This document shows positions 1 through 8,136 of a stretch of DNA of 64,000 nucleotides, in pieces (within the stretch, counting starts at the first letter, position 1; every line of letters starts with the position of its first letter). The notes beneath the pieces are model-generated. The model worked only from the letters and a program-made list of their open reading frames with translations, was not told where the DNA came from and searched no databases. The stretch covers positions 1 through 64,000 of the forward strand of contig DASUEU010000039.1 of NCBI GenBank assembly GCA_036274895.1, read 5' to 3'. A program made the translations under genes and the position numbers. This stretch comes from CALMKX01 sp036274895. Lineage in GTDB: Bacteria; Acidobacteriota; Thermoanaerobaculia; Multivoradales; SZUA-115.

Positions 1-59
1 CTCGGCCGATCATACCGGCTGCCGCGTTCCGCCGTCGTGAGGAGAGCCACCGTCGCCGT

Positions 60-572
60 TCAGCGGGGACGGAACGGCAGGATTTCGGCCCGGTGCCCCG
101 CGCCGTCGCCGCCCGGCGAGGGTGCGGGATCGCCGTCGGCCGCCACCGGCTCCGGCACCGGCAGCTCCGCGCCGCCGGCCTCGGAGCGCGCCGCCTCGGC
201 GTCGGCCGCCTCGGCGATGGCGAACTGCGTGAAGTCGAGACCGAACGGCACCGACGGATCGAGAAAGCTGGTGAGCGCCGAAAACGGCACCCGCAGCCGC
301 TCCCAGACGCCGCCGAAGCGCAGGGTGACGGCGAACGCCGCGTCGTCGACGGCGAGATCGGCCCACTGGTGCTGCAGCACGACCGTCATCGTCTCCGGGT
401 AGCGCGAGGCGAGCGCCGGCCCGAGCTCGACGCCGGGGGCGCGGGTGTCGAACGTCAGGTAGAAGTGGTGCTCGCCCGGCAGCCCTTCTTCCGTCACGCG
501 GACGAGCAGCCGGCGCACCAGGCCGAGCGTCGCCTCGCGCAGCAGGCGCGGGTACTCGATGCGCTCGCTCAA
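60..572 (-). CDS. sspB: SspB-family ClpXP adaptor-like protein
   Basis: The 170-aa product matches the SspB (stringent starvation protein B) family, which delivers ssrA-tagged substrates to the ClpXP protease. The first about 110 residues carry the family-like stretches GLPGEHHFYLTFDT, VLQHQWADL, LRFGGV and FDPSVPFGLDF; the remainder is a Pro/Ala/Glu-rich tail that ends in ILPFRPR, in the place where other SspB proteins have a ClpX-binding tail. The reading frame has no ATG at its start. A TTG overlapping the stop codon of the upstream nupC gene (TTGA) is the best start, implying translational coupling. Family assignment is from sequence pattern only; the function in this organism is inferred. 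Confidence 0.8.
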   Translation of the reverse strand: MSERIEYPRLLREATLGLVRRLLVRVTEEGLPGEHHFYLTFDTRAPGVELGPALASRYPETMTVVLQHQWADLAVDDAAFAVTLRFGGVWERLRVPFSALTSFLDPSVPFGLDFTQFAIAEAADAEAARSEAGGAELPVPEPVAADGDPAPSPGGDGAGHRAEILPFRPR

Positions 573-1768
573 ATCAGGAAGCCCGCGATGGTCGCGGTCT
601 GGAAGCAGGCGAGCGAGCCGGCCACCATGGCGCGCAGGCCGAGCCGCGCCAGGTCGCTCTTGCGCTCCGGCGCCATGCCGCCGATGCCGCCGATCTGGAT
701 GGCGATCGAGGAGAAGTTCGAGAAGCCACAGAGGCAGTAGATGGCAATCACCTTGGACTTCTCGGAGAGCACTCCGGCGGTCTGCATCCGGGCCAGCATC
801 TCGTAGCCGACGAACTCGTTGACCACGGTCTTGATGCCGATCAGGCTGCCGACGTCCCCGGCCTCGGCCCACGGCACTCCCATCACCCAGGCCAGGGGCC
901 GGCAGATCCAACCGAGCAAGACCTCGAGGGTCACCCCTTCGAAGCCGATCCAGCCGGCGGTGGTGCCGATCAGAGCGTTGACGACCGCGATCAGGGCGAT
1001 GAAGGCGAGCAACATGGCGCCGACGTTCAGGGCCAGCTTGAGGCCGTCCGCGGCGCCGCTCGCGGCGGCGTCGATGACGTTGGCCCAGGGCCTCTCGACG
1101 GAGATCTTCACCGTGCCGGCGGTCTGGCTCTCCTCGGTCTCGGGGAACATCATCTTGGACATCACCAGGGCCGCCGGCGCGGACATCACACTCGCCGCCA
1201 GCAGGTGGCCGGCGTCGATGCCCATCGCCACGTAGGCCGCCATCACGCCGCCGGCGATGGTGGCGAAGCCGCCGGTCATCACCGCCATCAGCTCCGACTT
1301 GGTCATCGTCGCGACGTAGGGCCGGATCAGGATCGGCGCCTCGGTCTGGCCGACGAAGATGTTGGCCGAGGCCGAGAGGGATTCCGCGCCGGAGGTTCCC
1401 ATCAGCTTGACCATCAGCCGGGCGAAGACCTTGACGACCGCCTGGAGAATCCCCAGGTAGTACAGCACCGTGATGAAGGCGGAGAAGAAGATGATCGTCG
1501 GCAGCACCTGGAAGGCGAAGAAGTGCTCTTTGTAGTCCGCGCCGAAGATGAACTCGGAGCCCTTGCCGGTGAAGCCCAGGAAGGCGGTGATGGCGTCGCT
1601 CGCGGCCGCGAAGATCGTCTTGCCGACGTTGGTCTTCAAGATCAGGAGGGCGAAGACGAACTGGAAAGCGGTGCCGGTCACGACGATGCGCCAGTTGATC
1701 GCCCGCCGGTTGACGGACAGGGCCCAGGCGATGCCCAGCAGCACGAAGAGTCCGAGGATCCCCACCAT
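569..1768 (-). CDS. nupC: Concentrative nucleoside transporter (NupC/CNT family)
   Basis: A 399-aa polytopic inner-membrane protein of the CNT family, which takes up nucleosides with Na+ or H+. The order of segments is that of the family: an N-terminal pair of helices, a region around residues 95-130 with the LPTIIFFSA-type gate, then GTSGAESLSASANIFVGQTE, the conserved QTE substrate motif, followed by the TGGFATIAGGVMAAYVAMG segment and a C-terminal pair of helices. Length is normal for bacterial CNTs (about 400 aa). GGAGGG lies just upstream of the ATG. It is followed by the sspB-like gene with a four-base overlap. Confidence 0.95.
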   Translation of the reverse strand: MVGILGLFVLLGIAWALSVNRRAINWRIVVTGTAFQFVFALLILKTNVGKTIFAAASDAITAFLGFTGKGSEFIFGADYKEHFFAFQVLPTIIFFSAFITVLYYLGILQAVVKVFARLMVKLMGTSGAESLSASANIFVGQTEAPILIRPYVATMTKSELMAVMTGGFATIAGGVMAAYVAMGIDAGHLLAASVMSAPAALVMSKMMFPETEESQTAGTVKISVERPWANVIDAAASGAADGLKLALNVGAMLLAFIALIAVVNALIGTTAGWIGFEGVTLEVLLGWICRPLAWVMGVPWAEAGDVGSLIGIKTVVNEFVGYEMLARMQTAGVLSEKSKVIAIYCLCGFSNFSSIAIQIGGIGGMAPERKSDLARLGLRAMVAGSLACFQTATIAGFLI

Positions 1769-1866
1769 CAGAGAAGCCCTCCCGGCGAGACGGCACAGCA
1801 GTTTGTGGTGAAACGCAGCGGGACACTAGCCGACCGAGGGGCCGGGCGCAACCGGGAAGGCACCTC

Positions 1867-2919
1867 TCACGCCAGCCCGGCGAAGCGGATCAGGGCCAGG
1901 CTCGCGGCCGAGCAGGCCGTGGCCACGGCCAGGCCGACCAGGAAGGGGGCGAAGCCGATCTTGGCCAGGTCGGCAAAGCGGGTGGCGAGGCCCACGGCGG
2001 CCAGCGCCACCAGGATCAGCAGCTTCGCCAGCCAGGTGGCCCCGGCCACGAGGTCTGCGCCCAGGGCCTGCGAGCCCGCCTCGAGCACGCCGAACGAGCG
2101 CAGGGCCGCGAGCGCCAGGAAGCCCCAGACGAAGAGAGGCACCGACTGGGCGAAGCGCCGCGCGAAGCCGCCCTGGACGGCGCGCGGCTCCCCCGAGCGG
2201 TACAGCCAGCCCATCAGCACGATCACGGCGCCCATCAGGGCGTTTCTGGTCAGCTTGACCGTGGTCGCCACCTGGCCGGCGGTCTCGCCGTAGGCGAAGC
2301 CGGCCGCCACCACCTGCGAGGTGTCGTTCACCGCCGAGCCCGCCCACACCCCGAAGGCCGCCTCGGGGAGCCCCAGAGCCCGGCCCAGGAAGGGGTAGAC
2401 GAGCACCGCCAGGGTGCCGAAGAGGGTGTTGGTGGCGATGGCGAAGCTGACCTCCTCGTCCTTGGCACCGATCACCGGCGCCGTGGCCGAGATCGCCGAG
2501 TTGCCGCACACGGCGGTGCCGACACCGATCAGCGAACCCAGCCGCGGCGGGATCCCGAGCAGGCGGGAGAGGCCGTGGGCGAGGCTGAGGGCGAGGGTCA
2601 TCAGCAGGGCCACCAGCACCAGCGCCCGGATGCCCACCTTGCCGATCTCGGCCAGCGACAGGCTCGCTCCCAAGAGCACGATGGCCACTCGCAGCACGCC
2701 CTGGTAGGCGAGCTTCAACCCGGGGGCCACGGCAGCCGGCAGGCGGACGAGGTTGCCGACCAGAAGCCCCAGGGCCACGGCGATCAGCACCTCCCCCACC
2801 ACCGCCGCCGCCGAGGCGGGCAGCCGGCCGTGCAGCCAACGGGCGATGAGAGCCGTGACGACGGCCAGAACGAGGCCGGGCGCCAGGGCGCTACGGCGAG
2901 CCGGGGCGGGGCCGGGCAC
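1867..2919 (-). CDS. YeiH-family putative sulfate exporter
   Basis: A 350-aa membrane protein with about ten hydrophobic segments, matching the YeiH/UPF0324 family (Pfam Cons_hypoth698). Diagnostic stretches are GVGTAVCGNSAISATAPVIG in the middle and GVWAGSAVNDTSQVVAAG further on. Members are annotated as putative sulfate exporters, but few have been tested, so the substrate is uncertain. Translation appears to start at a GTG. The gene lies 11 bp downstream of an exported lipoprotein gene on the same strand, which suggests co-transcription rather than a shared function. Confidence 0.88.
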   Translation of the reverse strand: MPGPAPARRSALAPGLVLAVVTALIARWLHGRLPASAAAVVGEVLIAVALGLLVGNLVRLPAAVAPGLKLAYQGVLRVAIVLLGASLSLAEIGKVGIRALVLVALLMTLALSLAHGLSRLLGIPPRLGSLIGVGTAVCGNSAISATAPVIGAKDEEVSFAIATNTLFGTLAVLVYPFLGRALGLPEAAFGVWAGSAVNDTSQVVAAGFAYGETAGQVATTVKLTRNALMGAVIVLMGWLYRSGEPRAVQGGFARRFAQSVPLFVWGFLALAALRSFGVLEAGSQALGADLVAGATWLAKLLILVALAAVGLATRFADLAKIGFAPFLVGLAVATACSAASLALIRFAGLA

Positions 2920-2930
2920 GGACGGCGGCG

Positions 2931-3974
2931 TCAGGGCGTGAGCTCGATGTCGACGCTGCCGGTCACCCGCGAGCCCTCGACGCCGACCGTGATGGTGACC
3001 CGCCCGGGGGTGGTCGTCTGGGGCAGGAAGACGGCGCTCGCCGAGCCGCTCGCCGAACGGGTGACGTTGGTGAACAGGCCGAGGGCGGTGCCGGAGGCAT
3101 CCCGGGCGGAGAAGGTGACCACGGCGCCGTCGGTTACCTGGCCGACGTCGCGCAGCAGGGTGGCGGTGATGGTGGTCTGGGCGTTGGCCGCCGCCATGAG
3201 CACGGGCGGGTTGGCGGTGACGACGATGGCCCCGGGAAGGGCGCGGGCGAAGGAGACCGCGGTCTCGCGGGTCACCCCCGCGACCGTGGCGGTGATCCGG
3301 GCCGTGCCAATCGTCGCCGGGCTTTTGAAGTCCGCCGAGGCACGATTGCCGGCGTCGACCGGCACGTCGATCGGGGTCGTGCCGCCGGAGGAAAAGGAGC
3401 CGGCGGTGGCGGCGAAGCGCACCGTGCGCTGGGCCTGGGGCACCGAGCCCGCCACCTCGACGGTGAAGGTCGTGAGGGTGGCGCCGTCCGCCGGCACGGT
3501 GGCCGGCGCGGCCACGAAGCGCACCACATCGCCGGCCGCGGGGGCCACCAGCTGGAGGGCCAGGTCGACGCGGATGCCCGTCGCCTCCTTGAGGCGGGCC
3601 GAGACGATCGCCGTACCCACCCGGGTGCCGGCGATCACGTCCACCCGCGCGCGGCCGGTCGAATCGGCCACCACTTCGCGGCAGGCCGGACAGTCGCTCG
3701 GCGCCTGGCCGCCGTCCAGAGTGCCGTTGTCGACCGAGAAGATCACCGTGCGCCGGGCGAACGCCGGATCCCCCAGCAGGCGGGCCTGGACCGGCAGCCG
3801 CGAGAAACCGTCCGCCGGCAGGCTGGTCGCCCCAGAGACCGACTCGAGCACCACGATCTGGTTCACGTTCGCTTCCGTGGGGGCGTAGTCGTCCTTGTCG
3901 TAGCAGCCAGCGAGGGCGCAGGCGAGCCCGGCGGCGAGGAAGGCGGCGAAGGGGGGCCGGTTTCTGCTGCTCAT
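2931..3974 (-). CDS. Lipoprotein with bacterial Ig-like (invasin-type) repeats
   Basis: A 347-aa predicted lipoprotein. The N terminus has a basic start, a hydrophobic stretch and the lipobox LAGC, so Cys23 should be lipidated. The rest is built from about three beta-rich repeats with the alternating pattern of bacterial Ig-like group 1 domains: LPADG..., VPADGATLTTFTVEV and NAQTTITATLLRDVG, each followed by a V(T/S)FSA-type strand and a G.A.A.F/V turn. Such domains commonly act as spacers or adhesive modules at the cell surface. No catalytic motif is seen. It is followed by the YeiH gene and preceded by a small gene of unknown function 8 bp away. Confidence 0.75.
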   Translation of the reverse strand: MSSRNRPPFAAFLAAGLACALAGCYDKDDYAPTEANVNQIVVLESVSGATSLPADGFSRLPVQARLLGDPAFARRTVIFSVDNGTLDGGQAPSDCPACREVVADSTGRARVDVIAGTRVGTAIVSARLKEATGIRVDLALQLVAPAAGDVVRFVAAPATVPADGATLTTFTVEVAGSVPQAQRTVRFAATAGSFSSGGTTPIDVPVDAGNRASADFKSPATIGTARITATVAGVTRETAVSFARALPGAIVVTANPPVLMAAANAQTTITATLLRDVGQVTDGAVVTFSARDASGTALGLFTNVTRSASGSASAVFLPQTTTPGRVTITVGVEGSRVTGSVDIELTP

Positions 3975-3982
3975 GGCGGCGC

Positions 3983-4333
3983 CTAGTGCTGAACCGCCAG
4001 GGTCACGCTGTCGCGCCGGGTGTTCTCGGAGCGGATGGTCTGGTCGATCTCGACCAGGGCCACCTCGGTGCCACCGCCGGTCTCGACCAGCTGCACGATG
4101 TCGACGCGCTGGGTGGGTGTCCCCGGGATCTCGACCCCTTGGAGCACCAACTCCTGGGTGGTGCCGGTGGGGGTCTTGAACTCGACGTTGGTGCGACGGT
4201 CGAGGTCGTAGACGATGGTGGCCACCTCACCCCCGAGGTCGGAGCTCAGGGTCTGGGTGAGCTTGATCGGGCCGCTGGGGAAGCCGATTGTGTCCGGCGT
4301 CACGGTGAGTCGGCTGTGGATGGTGATGGCCAT
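3983..4333 (-). CDS. Small protein of unknown function
   Basis: A 116-aa protein I do not recognise. It has no signal peptide or membrane segment and reads as mainly beta-strand with a polar, Thr-rich composition (MAITIHSRLTVTPDTIGFPSG at the N terminus is too long to be a motif but shows the character). GGAGCG precedes the ATG. It sits between two genes for exported proteins on the same strand, with gaps of 22 bp and 8 bp, so the three are probably one transcript. No function can be assigned from the sequence. Confidence 0.7.
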   Translation of the reverse strand: MAITIHSRLTVTPDTIGFPSGPIKLTQTLSSDLGGEVATIVYDLDRRTNVEFKTPTGTTQELVLQGVEIPGTPTQRVDIVQLVETGGGTEVALVEIDQTIRSENTRRDSVTLAVQH

Positions 4334-4355
4334 GGTGAGTTCGCTCCTGGGCTCC

Positions 4356-6134
4356 CTACTGGGTCCTGAACAGGCTGCCGACCCCCTTCAAGGCCGGCAG
4401 GACGTCGACGTCCAGCGACAGGGAGAGGAAGGGGCTGACGGCTTCCTGGTCGTCGTCCACCAGGGGGTTGGGGTCCTTCTCGAGGAAGACCACGGCGCCC
4501 GCCGTGATCCGCACCGAGCCGGTCAATCGCAGGCCCACCCCGAGGACGAGGGATTGGTTGTTGAACAAGTCCTCGCGGGTCTTGCCGTCGCCCACGCCCT
4601 GGAGGGTCAGGCCGATGGTGAAGGAGAAGCGGCGGCTGAAGGTCTGGCGGAAGTTGCCCAGCTGCGACAGGGCGGCGGCCTTGTTGACCGGCCGGGTGTA
4701 GAGGTTCATGCCGACGTAGTTGGAGAACTCGCTGATCTCCGGCACCCAGGCGATGCCGGCGTCGAAGCTCGCATAGTTCTTGAACTGGGTGACCACGCCG
4801 CCGGTGGTAGAGCCCGCCACCGCCACCGCCCCGCCGACCAGGGTCTCGTAGTCCCGGGCGAGCTTGCTGAGGGCCGCCTGCCGAGCAGACAGCGGCTCAG
4901 CGATCTCCTCGGTGAGGACCTGGAGCGCTCGCCCGGCAGCCCGGTGCGGCTTGCCGACCAGACCCTGGTTGTCCGCCATGGCCACCAGCGCCACCAGCTC
5001 CTCCGCGGAGAGGGCGCCCGACGAGGTCAGGCTCGATCCCAGCTCCTGACGCGCCCCGCCCGCGGCCAGGCTGGCGAGGAGCTGCCCCACTTCACCGAGT
5101 GCGTCTCGCGTCGCCCCCACGGCGCGCACGGCCTCGTCCCGGAACGTCACCAGCTTCTCGAGGCTCGCGCGCGCTCCGGAGTCGACCGCCGGCGCCGGCT
5201 GGAGGCTCGCCAGAGCCTTGAGGGCTGCGACCTCGTCACCGAGGCTCGTCTGCCCGGCCGCCACGAGACCGGCCAGGGCGGCTTGCAGCTTGGCGAGCAG
5301 GGGCTGATCCGGGGGCAGGCTCGCCAGCAGGGCTCCCAGGGTGTCCGCCTCGCCGTCGTAGTTCTCGAGCGAGGCGGCAATCTGGCCCTGCGCTTGCCGG
5401 ATGGGGCGGAGGTCGCCGTTGAAGCGATCGCGCACGGTGGCGAAGGGCGCATCCGGATCGAAGACGCTGCCCGGCACCACCACCCGCTCGGCGCCGGTCA
5501 CCTCCCTCAAGGCCGCGCTCAGCTCGTCGTGGATCGTCTGGAGCTCGCTCTCGAGCAGGGTGCCGTGAGCCGGCCACTTGGCAGGCGGAGCCCCGGTCTG
5601 CCAGAGGGAGCTGCCGACGATCGTCTGGACCTTCTCGGCGAAGGCCTTGGCCTCCGCGGGGCTCACCTGCTTCCTGTACTGAAAGAGGAACTGGTAGTAC
5701 TGCTCAGCCTCGATCGGCGGGATCAGCACCCGGAACTTGGGCGGAGGGCTCGCCGGGTCGAGCACGTTGCGCCACACCCGCGGCCCGCCCTCCCAGCACT
5801 GGATCTCTGCCTTGCCGTGGGCCGCCTTGACTGCGGCCGGGATCACCAGATCAGGCCCTTTGCCTCGCTCGAACTGGAGCTTGGTGCAGTAGACCTCGAT
5901 CTCGATGGCGCCGGCGGGCAGGGCCCCCTCGAGAATGAAGGGCACGTCGAAGGGCATGACGTTGGTGAACAGCTGGCCGGTCAGGTCCACGTTGACCACG
6001 TCGAAGTCCGGCTCGGTGACCGGCTGGCCTTGGCCCCGGACCGCCACGGCCCAGAGCGCCAAGCCCAGAGCCCAGCTGAGCGAGACCCACCGGCGTCTTG
6101 AGCGAGAGCGATCCTCGATGTGCTGGTCGATCAT
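4356..6134 (-). CDS. Exported protein of unknown function, beta-rich C terminus
   Basis: A 592-aa protein with a Sec-type signal peptide: a basic stretch (RSRSRRRW) followed by a hydrophobic segment ending near residue 34 (AVAVRGQGQ). The centre, about residues 150-420, is alpha-helical and Ala/Leu/Glu-rich, with repeated ASL.../LGEVGQLLASLAAGG segments suggesting a coiled or helical-bundle region. The last about 170 residues alternate hydrophobic and polar positions (FSFTIGLTLQGVG, LVLGVGLRLTGSVRITAGAVVFLE, SPFLSLSLDVDV), as in outer-membrane beta structure, although the chain ends in FRTQ rather than a classical terminal aromatic. It is probably envelope-located. I do not recognise the family. 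Confidence 0.7.
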   Translation of the reverse strand: MIDQHIEDRSRSRRRWVSLSWALGLALWAVAVRGQGQPVTEPDFDVVNVDLTGQLFTNVMPFDVPFILEGALPAGAIEIEVYCTKLQFERGKGPDLVIPAAVKAAHGKAEIQCWEGGPRVWRNVLDPASPPPKFRVLIPPIEAEQYYQFLFQYRKQVSPAEAKAFAEKVQTIVGSSLWQTGAPPAKWPAHGTLLESELQTIHDELSAALREVTGAERVVVPGSVFDPDAPFATVRDRFNGDLRPIRQAQGQIAASLENYDGEADTLGALLASLPPDQPLLAKLQAALAGLVAAGQTSLGDEVAALKALASLQPAPAVDSGARASLEKLVTFRDEAVRAVGATRDALGEVGQLLASLAAGGARQELGSSLTSSGALSAEELVALVAMADNQGLVGKPHRAAGRALQVLTEEIAEPLSARQAALSKLARDYETLVGGAVAVAGSTTGGVVTQFKNYASFDAGIAWVPEISEFSNYVGMNLYTRPVNKAAALSQLGNFRQTFSRRFSFTIGLTLQGVGDGKTREDLFNNQSLVLGVGLRLTGSVRITAGAVVFLEKDPNPLVDDDQEAVSPFLSLSLDVDVLPALKGVGSLFRTQ

Positions 6135-6200
6135 CCGGCCTCCCCACCTTCGACGGGATCGTGCTCCAGAGTTTCTGCGTTCTTTCGTGGTGAGCAGATC

Positions 6201-7064
6201 CTACCCGAAGCCAAGCAGTTCAGTGAGGGAGTCGGCCAGGGCCGCGTTCGAAGACAGCACGGCCTCGTTGAAGGAGGAGGTGAGGGGCACGTTGCCGCGG
6301 GTGCGGAAGACGCCGCCGGCCTCCTCCACCAGCACCTTGATCGCCGCCACGTCGTAGAGGGCCACGGCGGCCTCGAACATGGCGTCGCAGCGGCCCTCAG
6401 CCACCAGGGCGTGGCCCCACCAGTCGCCGAAGCCGCGAGTGCGGGCCACGGTGCGCACCAGGGTGGTCACCTGCGGCCACAGGCCGGCCTGGTCCAGCCG
6501 GGCGAGCCCGCCGTGAACCACAAAGGCCCGCCGTAGCCGCCCTTCCGTGCTCACCCGCAAACGGCGCTCGCTGGCCCGCTCCACCACCGTGCCCATGCCC
6601 GCCCAGGCTCCCCGTCCCGCCACGGCCCACCACGTCCGGCCAGCCCCGGTGGGGTCCGCCGCCGCCGCGGCCTCCTCGTAACCCGCTCCCAGCGAGGGCG
6701 CGTGGACCACCCCCAGCTCGAAGCGGCCGTCGCGCTCGAGGGCGATCAGGGTGGCGTAGAAGGGCAGGCCGGCGACGAAGTTCTTGGTGCCGTCCAGGGG
6801 GTCGATCACCCAGCGGTCCCGCTCGTCGCCCTGCTGGCCGTACTCCTCGCCGAAGCAACCCAGCTCCGGCGTCGCCGCCCCCAGCACCTCGCGGATCGCT
6901 TCCTCGGCCTGGCGGTCCGACAACGTCACCGGCGAGGCATCCGCCTTGGTCTCGACGGCGAGGTCAGTGCGCTGGAAATAGCTCCGATGCACCCGCCCCG
7001 CCACCGCCGCCGCCGAGAGGGCGGCGGTGAGGAGGTGGTGCTCGTCGCGGGAAAGGTCGGACAT
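6201..7064 (-). CDS. Inositol monophosphatase-family phosphatase (histidinol-phosphatase-like)
   Basis: A 287-aa soluble enzyme of the Mg2+-dependent, Li+-sensitive inositol monophosphatase superfamily. The metal-binding motifs are all present: GEEYG, then WVIDPLDGTKNF, then the C-terminal ALYDVAAIKVLVEEAGG segment. The segment GFGDWWGHALVAEG resembles the HisN-type histidinol-phosphatases, so removal of phosphate from histidinol phosphate or inositol phosphate are both possible. The reading frame extends further upstream, but the extra residues (beginning MAGTSG) come from a palindromic repeat, so the ATG of MSDLSRDEHH is the better start. Confidence 0.85.
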   Translation of the reverse strand: MSDLSRDEHHLLTAALSAAAVAGRVHRSYFQRTDLAVETKADASPVTLSDRQAEEAIREVLGAATPELGCFGEEYGQQGDERDRWVIDPLDGTKNFVAGLPFYATLIALERDGRFELGVVHAPSLGAGYEEAAAAADPTGAGRTWWAVAGRGAWAGMGTVVERASERRLRVSTEGRLRRAFVVHGGLARLDQAGLWPQVTTLVRTVARTRGFGDWWGHALVAEGRCDAMFEAAVALYDVAAIKVLVEEAGGVFRTRGNVPLTSSFNEAVLSSNAALADSLTELLGFG

Positions 7065-7098
7065 GGGGAGGGAGGATATCAGGGGCATCGCCGCACCC

Positions 7099-7118
7099 GA
7101 GGTGCCAGCCATTTCGGG
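7099..7118 (+). repeat. Dispersed palindromic repeat, copy 1
   Basis: GAGGTGCCAGCCATTTCGGG, the C-C/ATTT variant of the window-wide 20-bp near-palindrome. It lies just upstream of the inositol-phosphatase-family gene and adds spurious codons to that reading frame. Confidence 0.8.
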
Positions 7119-7153
7119 CGGCGCTCGCTGCGGGCTGGGCTCAGCGTCGAAGG

Positions 7154-7531
7154 TCAGGTGCTGAGCTCGAGGGCGTCGAAATCCAGCTTGGCCTTCGTGG
7201 CTCTCAGAAAGTCGAGGCCGAGGATCCCGTCCAGCGGAAAGCCGTAGTCCAACGCGCCGACCTGGACTCGAAATCTCATGACCGCGAGATCACCCACCGT
7301 GAGCGCGCTCAAGACCTTGGTGAACACGAACTCGGTTCCGCCGACTCCACGGACACGCAGGAGCCTGTCCGAGGGCTCGGGAGCTATCCCCAGCTCGAGC
7401 AGCAGATCGGCGGAAAACACCGTGCCGGCAGAGCCGGTGTCGACCAGGAGATTCTCGACCCGTAGAACTCGCCCGCCGTGCACCACCTCTCCGGCAACAT
7501 AGGCGAGGCCGCCGAGAAGCCTGAGCCTCAT
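7154..7531 (-). CDS. Retropepsin-like (clan AA) aspartic protease
   Basis: A 125-aa single-domain protein with the active-site triplet in LLVDTGSAGTVFS (DTG at about residues 34-36), and the hydrophobic-hydrophobic-Gly pair ILGLDFL near the C terminus, as in retropepsins. Enzymes of this size work as homodimers. Bacterial members are mostly untested, so the substrate is unknown. The ATG overlaps the stop codon of the upstream small gene (ATGA), so the two are translationally coupled. The reading frame continues upstream of this ATG, but the extra N terminus is Arg-rich and looks like non-coding shadow. Confidence 0.8.
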   Translation of the reverse strand: MRLRLLGGLAYVAGEVVHGGRVLRVENLLVDTGSAGTVFSADLLLELGIAPEPSDRLLRVRGVGGTEFVFTKVLSALTVGDLAVMRFRVQVGALDYGFPLDGILGLDFLRATKAKLDFDALELST

Positions 7532-7788
7532 GCCACCCGCCGCGGTCCGAGCCACTCCTGCTCTTCGATCTCGAGCTGTGAGCGATCGGTATGGGCGACG
7601 TAGAGCTCCCGCCCGGGCGCGGCGCGGTGCAGGGCGAGGTATTGACGCAGGGCATCGGCCGCGTCGGCGCACGCCTCAACCACGGCGAGATCCTCAACGA
7701 CGCGTCGGCCTTCCGCCGAACGGGCCTCCAGGGCCTCGATGAGCAGCCAGCGACAGGGGTAGGTGCTGCGGGCATCGCGCCAGGTCAT
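7528..7788 (-). CDS. Small protein coupled to aspartic protease
   Basis: An 86-aa soluble protein starting MTWRDARSTYPCRWLLIEAL. It is helical, acidic in its C-terminal half, and ends EEQEWLGPRRVA. I do not recognise a named domain. Its stop codon overlaps the start of the clan AA protease gene, so it is probably a partner or substrate-like component of that protease. Two upstream in-frame start codons exist, but the farthest (MPGTS...) is derived from a palindromic repeat and is unlikely to be used. Confidence 0.65.
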   Translation of the reverse strand: MTWRDARSTYPCRWLLIEALEARSAEGRRVVEDLAVVEACADAADALRQYLALHRAAPGRELYVAHTDRSQLEIEEQEWLGPRRVA

Positions 7789-7834
7789 GAGGTGGGCTCC
7801 AAGTGCAGTGCCCATCTTGCCAGAGAAGGCTGGC

Positions 7835-7854
7835 GAGGTGCCAGGCAATTCGGG
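7835..7854 (+). repeat. Dispersed palindromic repeat, copy 2
   Basis: GAGGTGCCAGGCAATTCGGG, one base away from the consensus. It lies between the aspartic-protease pair and a PIN-domain remnant. Confidence 0.8.
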
Positions 7855-8013
7855 GGACAGGCGCCCTCACCCCAAGCTGCCTGCCGCCACAGCCAGCCGA
7901 AGGTCGGTGGCAGGCTTTGGCGGGATGAAACCCGGACCATCTCTCGCAGACCTGCCCGTGTACTCCCTTGGCCCGATGCTCAAGGGCTTCGTGCGGGCTG
8001 AGGTTTGGGACGA

Positions 8014-8127
8014 GATGCTCGCGCCAGAGCCGAAACCTACGAAGCCGCCGGGATCCGCCAGATCGTGACCTTCAACCCCCCAGACTCCGCGGTCCTCCCG
8101 TTCCTCGAAACCATCACCCCGGAGTGA
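8014..8127 (+). pseudogene. C-terminal fragment of a PIN-domain toxin
   Basis: The plus strand reads a short open stretch ending GIRQIVTFNPPDSAVLPFLE and then TITPE followed by a stop. This resembles the C-terminal end of PIN-domain (VapC-type) ribonucleases, where a final strand I.TFNP.DF is followed by the terminal hydrophobic segment. No start codon or N-terminal acidic residues are found in the preceding about 150 bases, so only a remnant survives. It lies about 160 bp from a palindromic repeat. The assignment rests on a short match and is tentative. Confidence 0.4.
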
Positions 8128-8136
8128 GCGCCCCCC

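Noticed and set aside
4215..6101. Long plus-strand open frame opposite the 592-aa gene.
   Set aside because: It is a high-GC antisense shadow; the minus-strand protein has a signal peptide and coherent structure.
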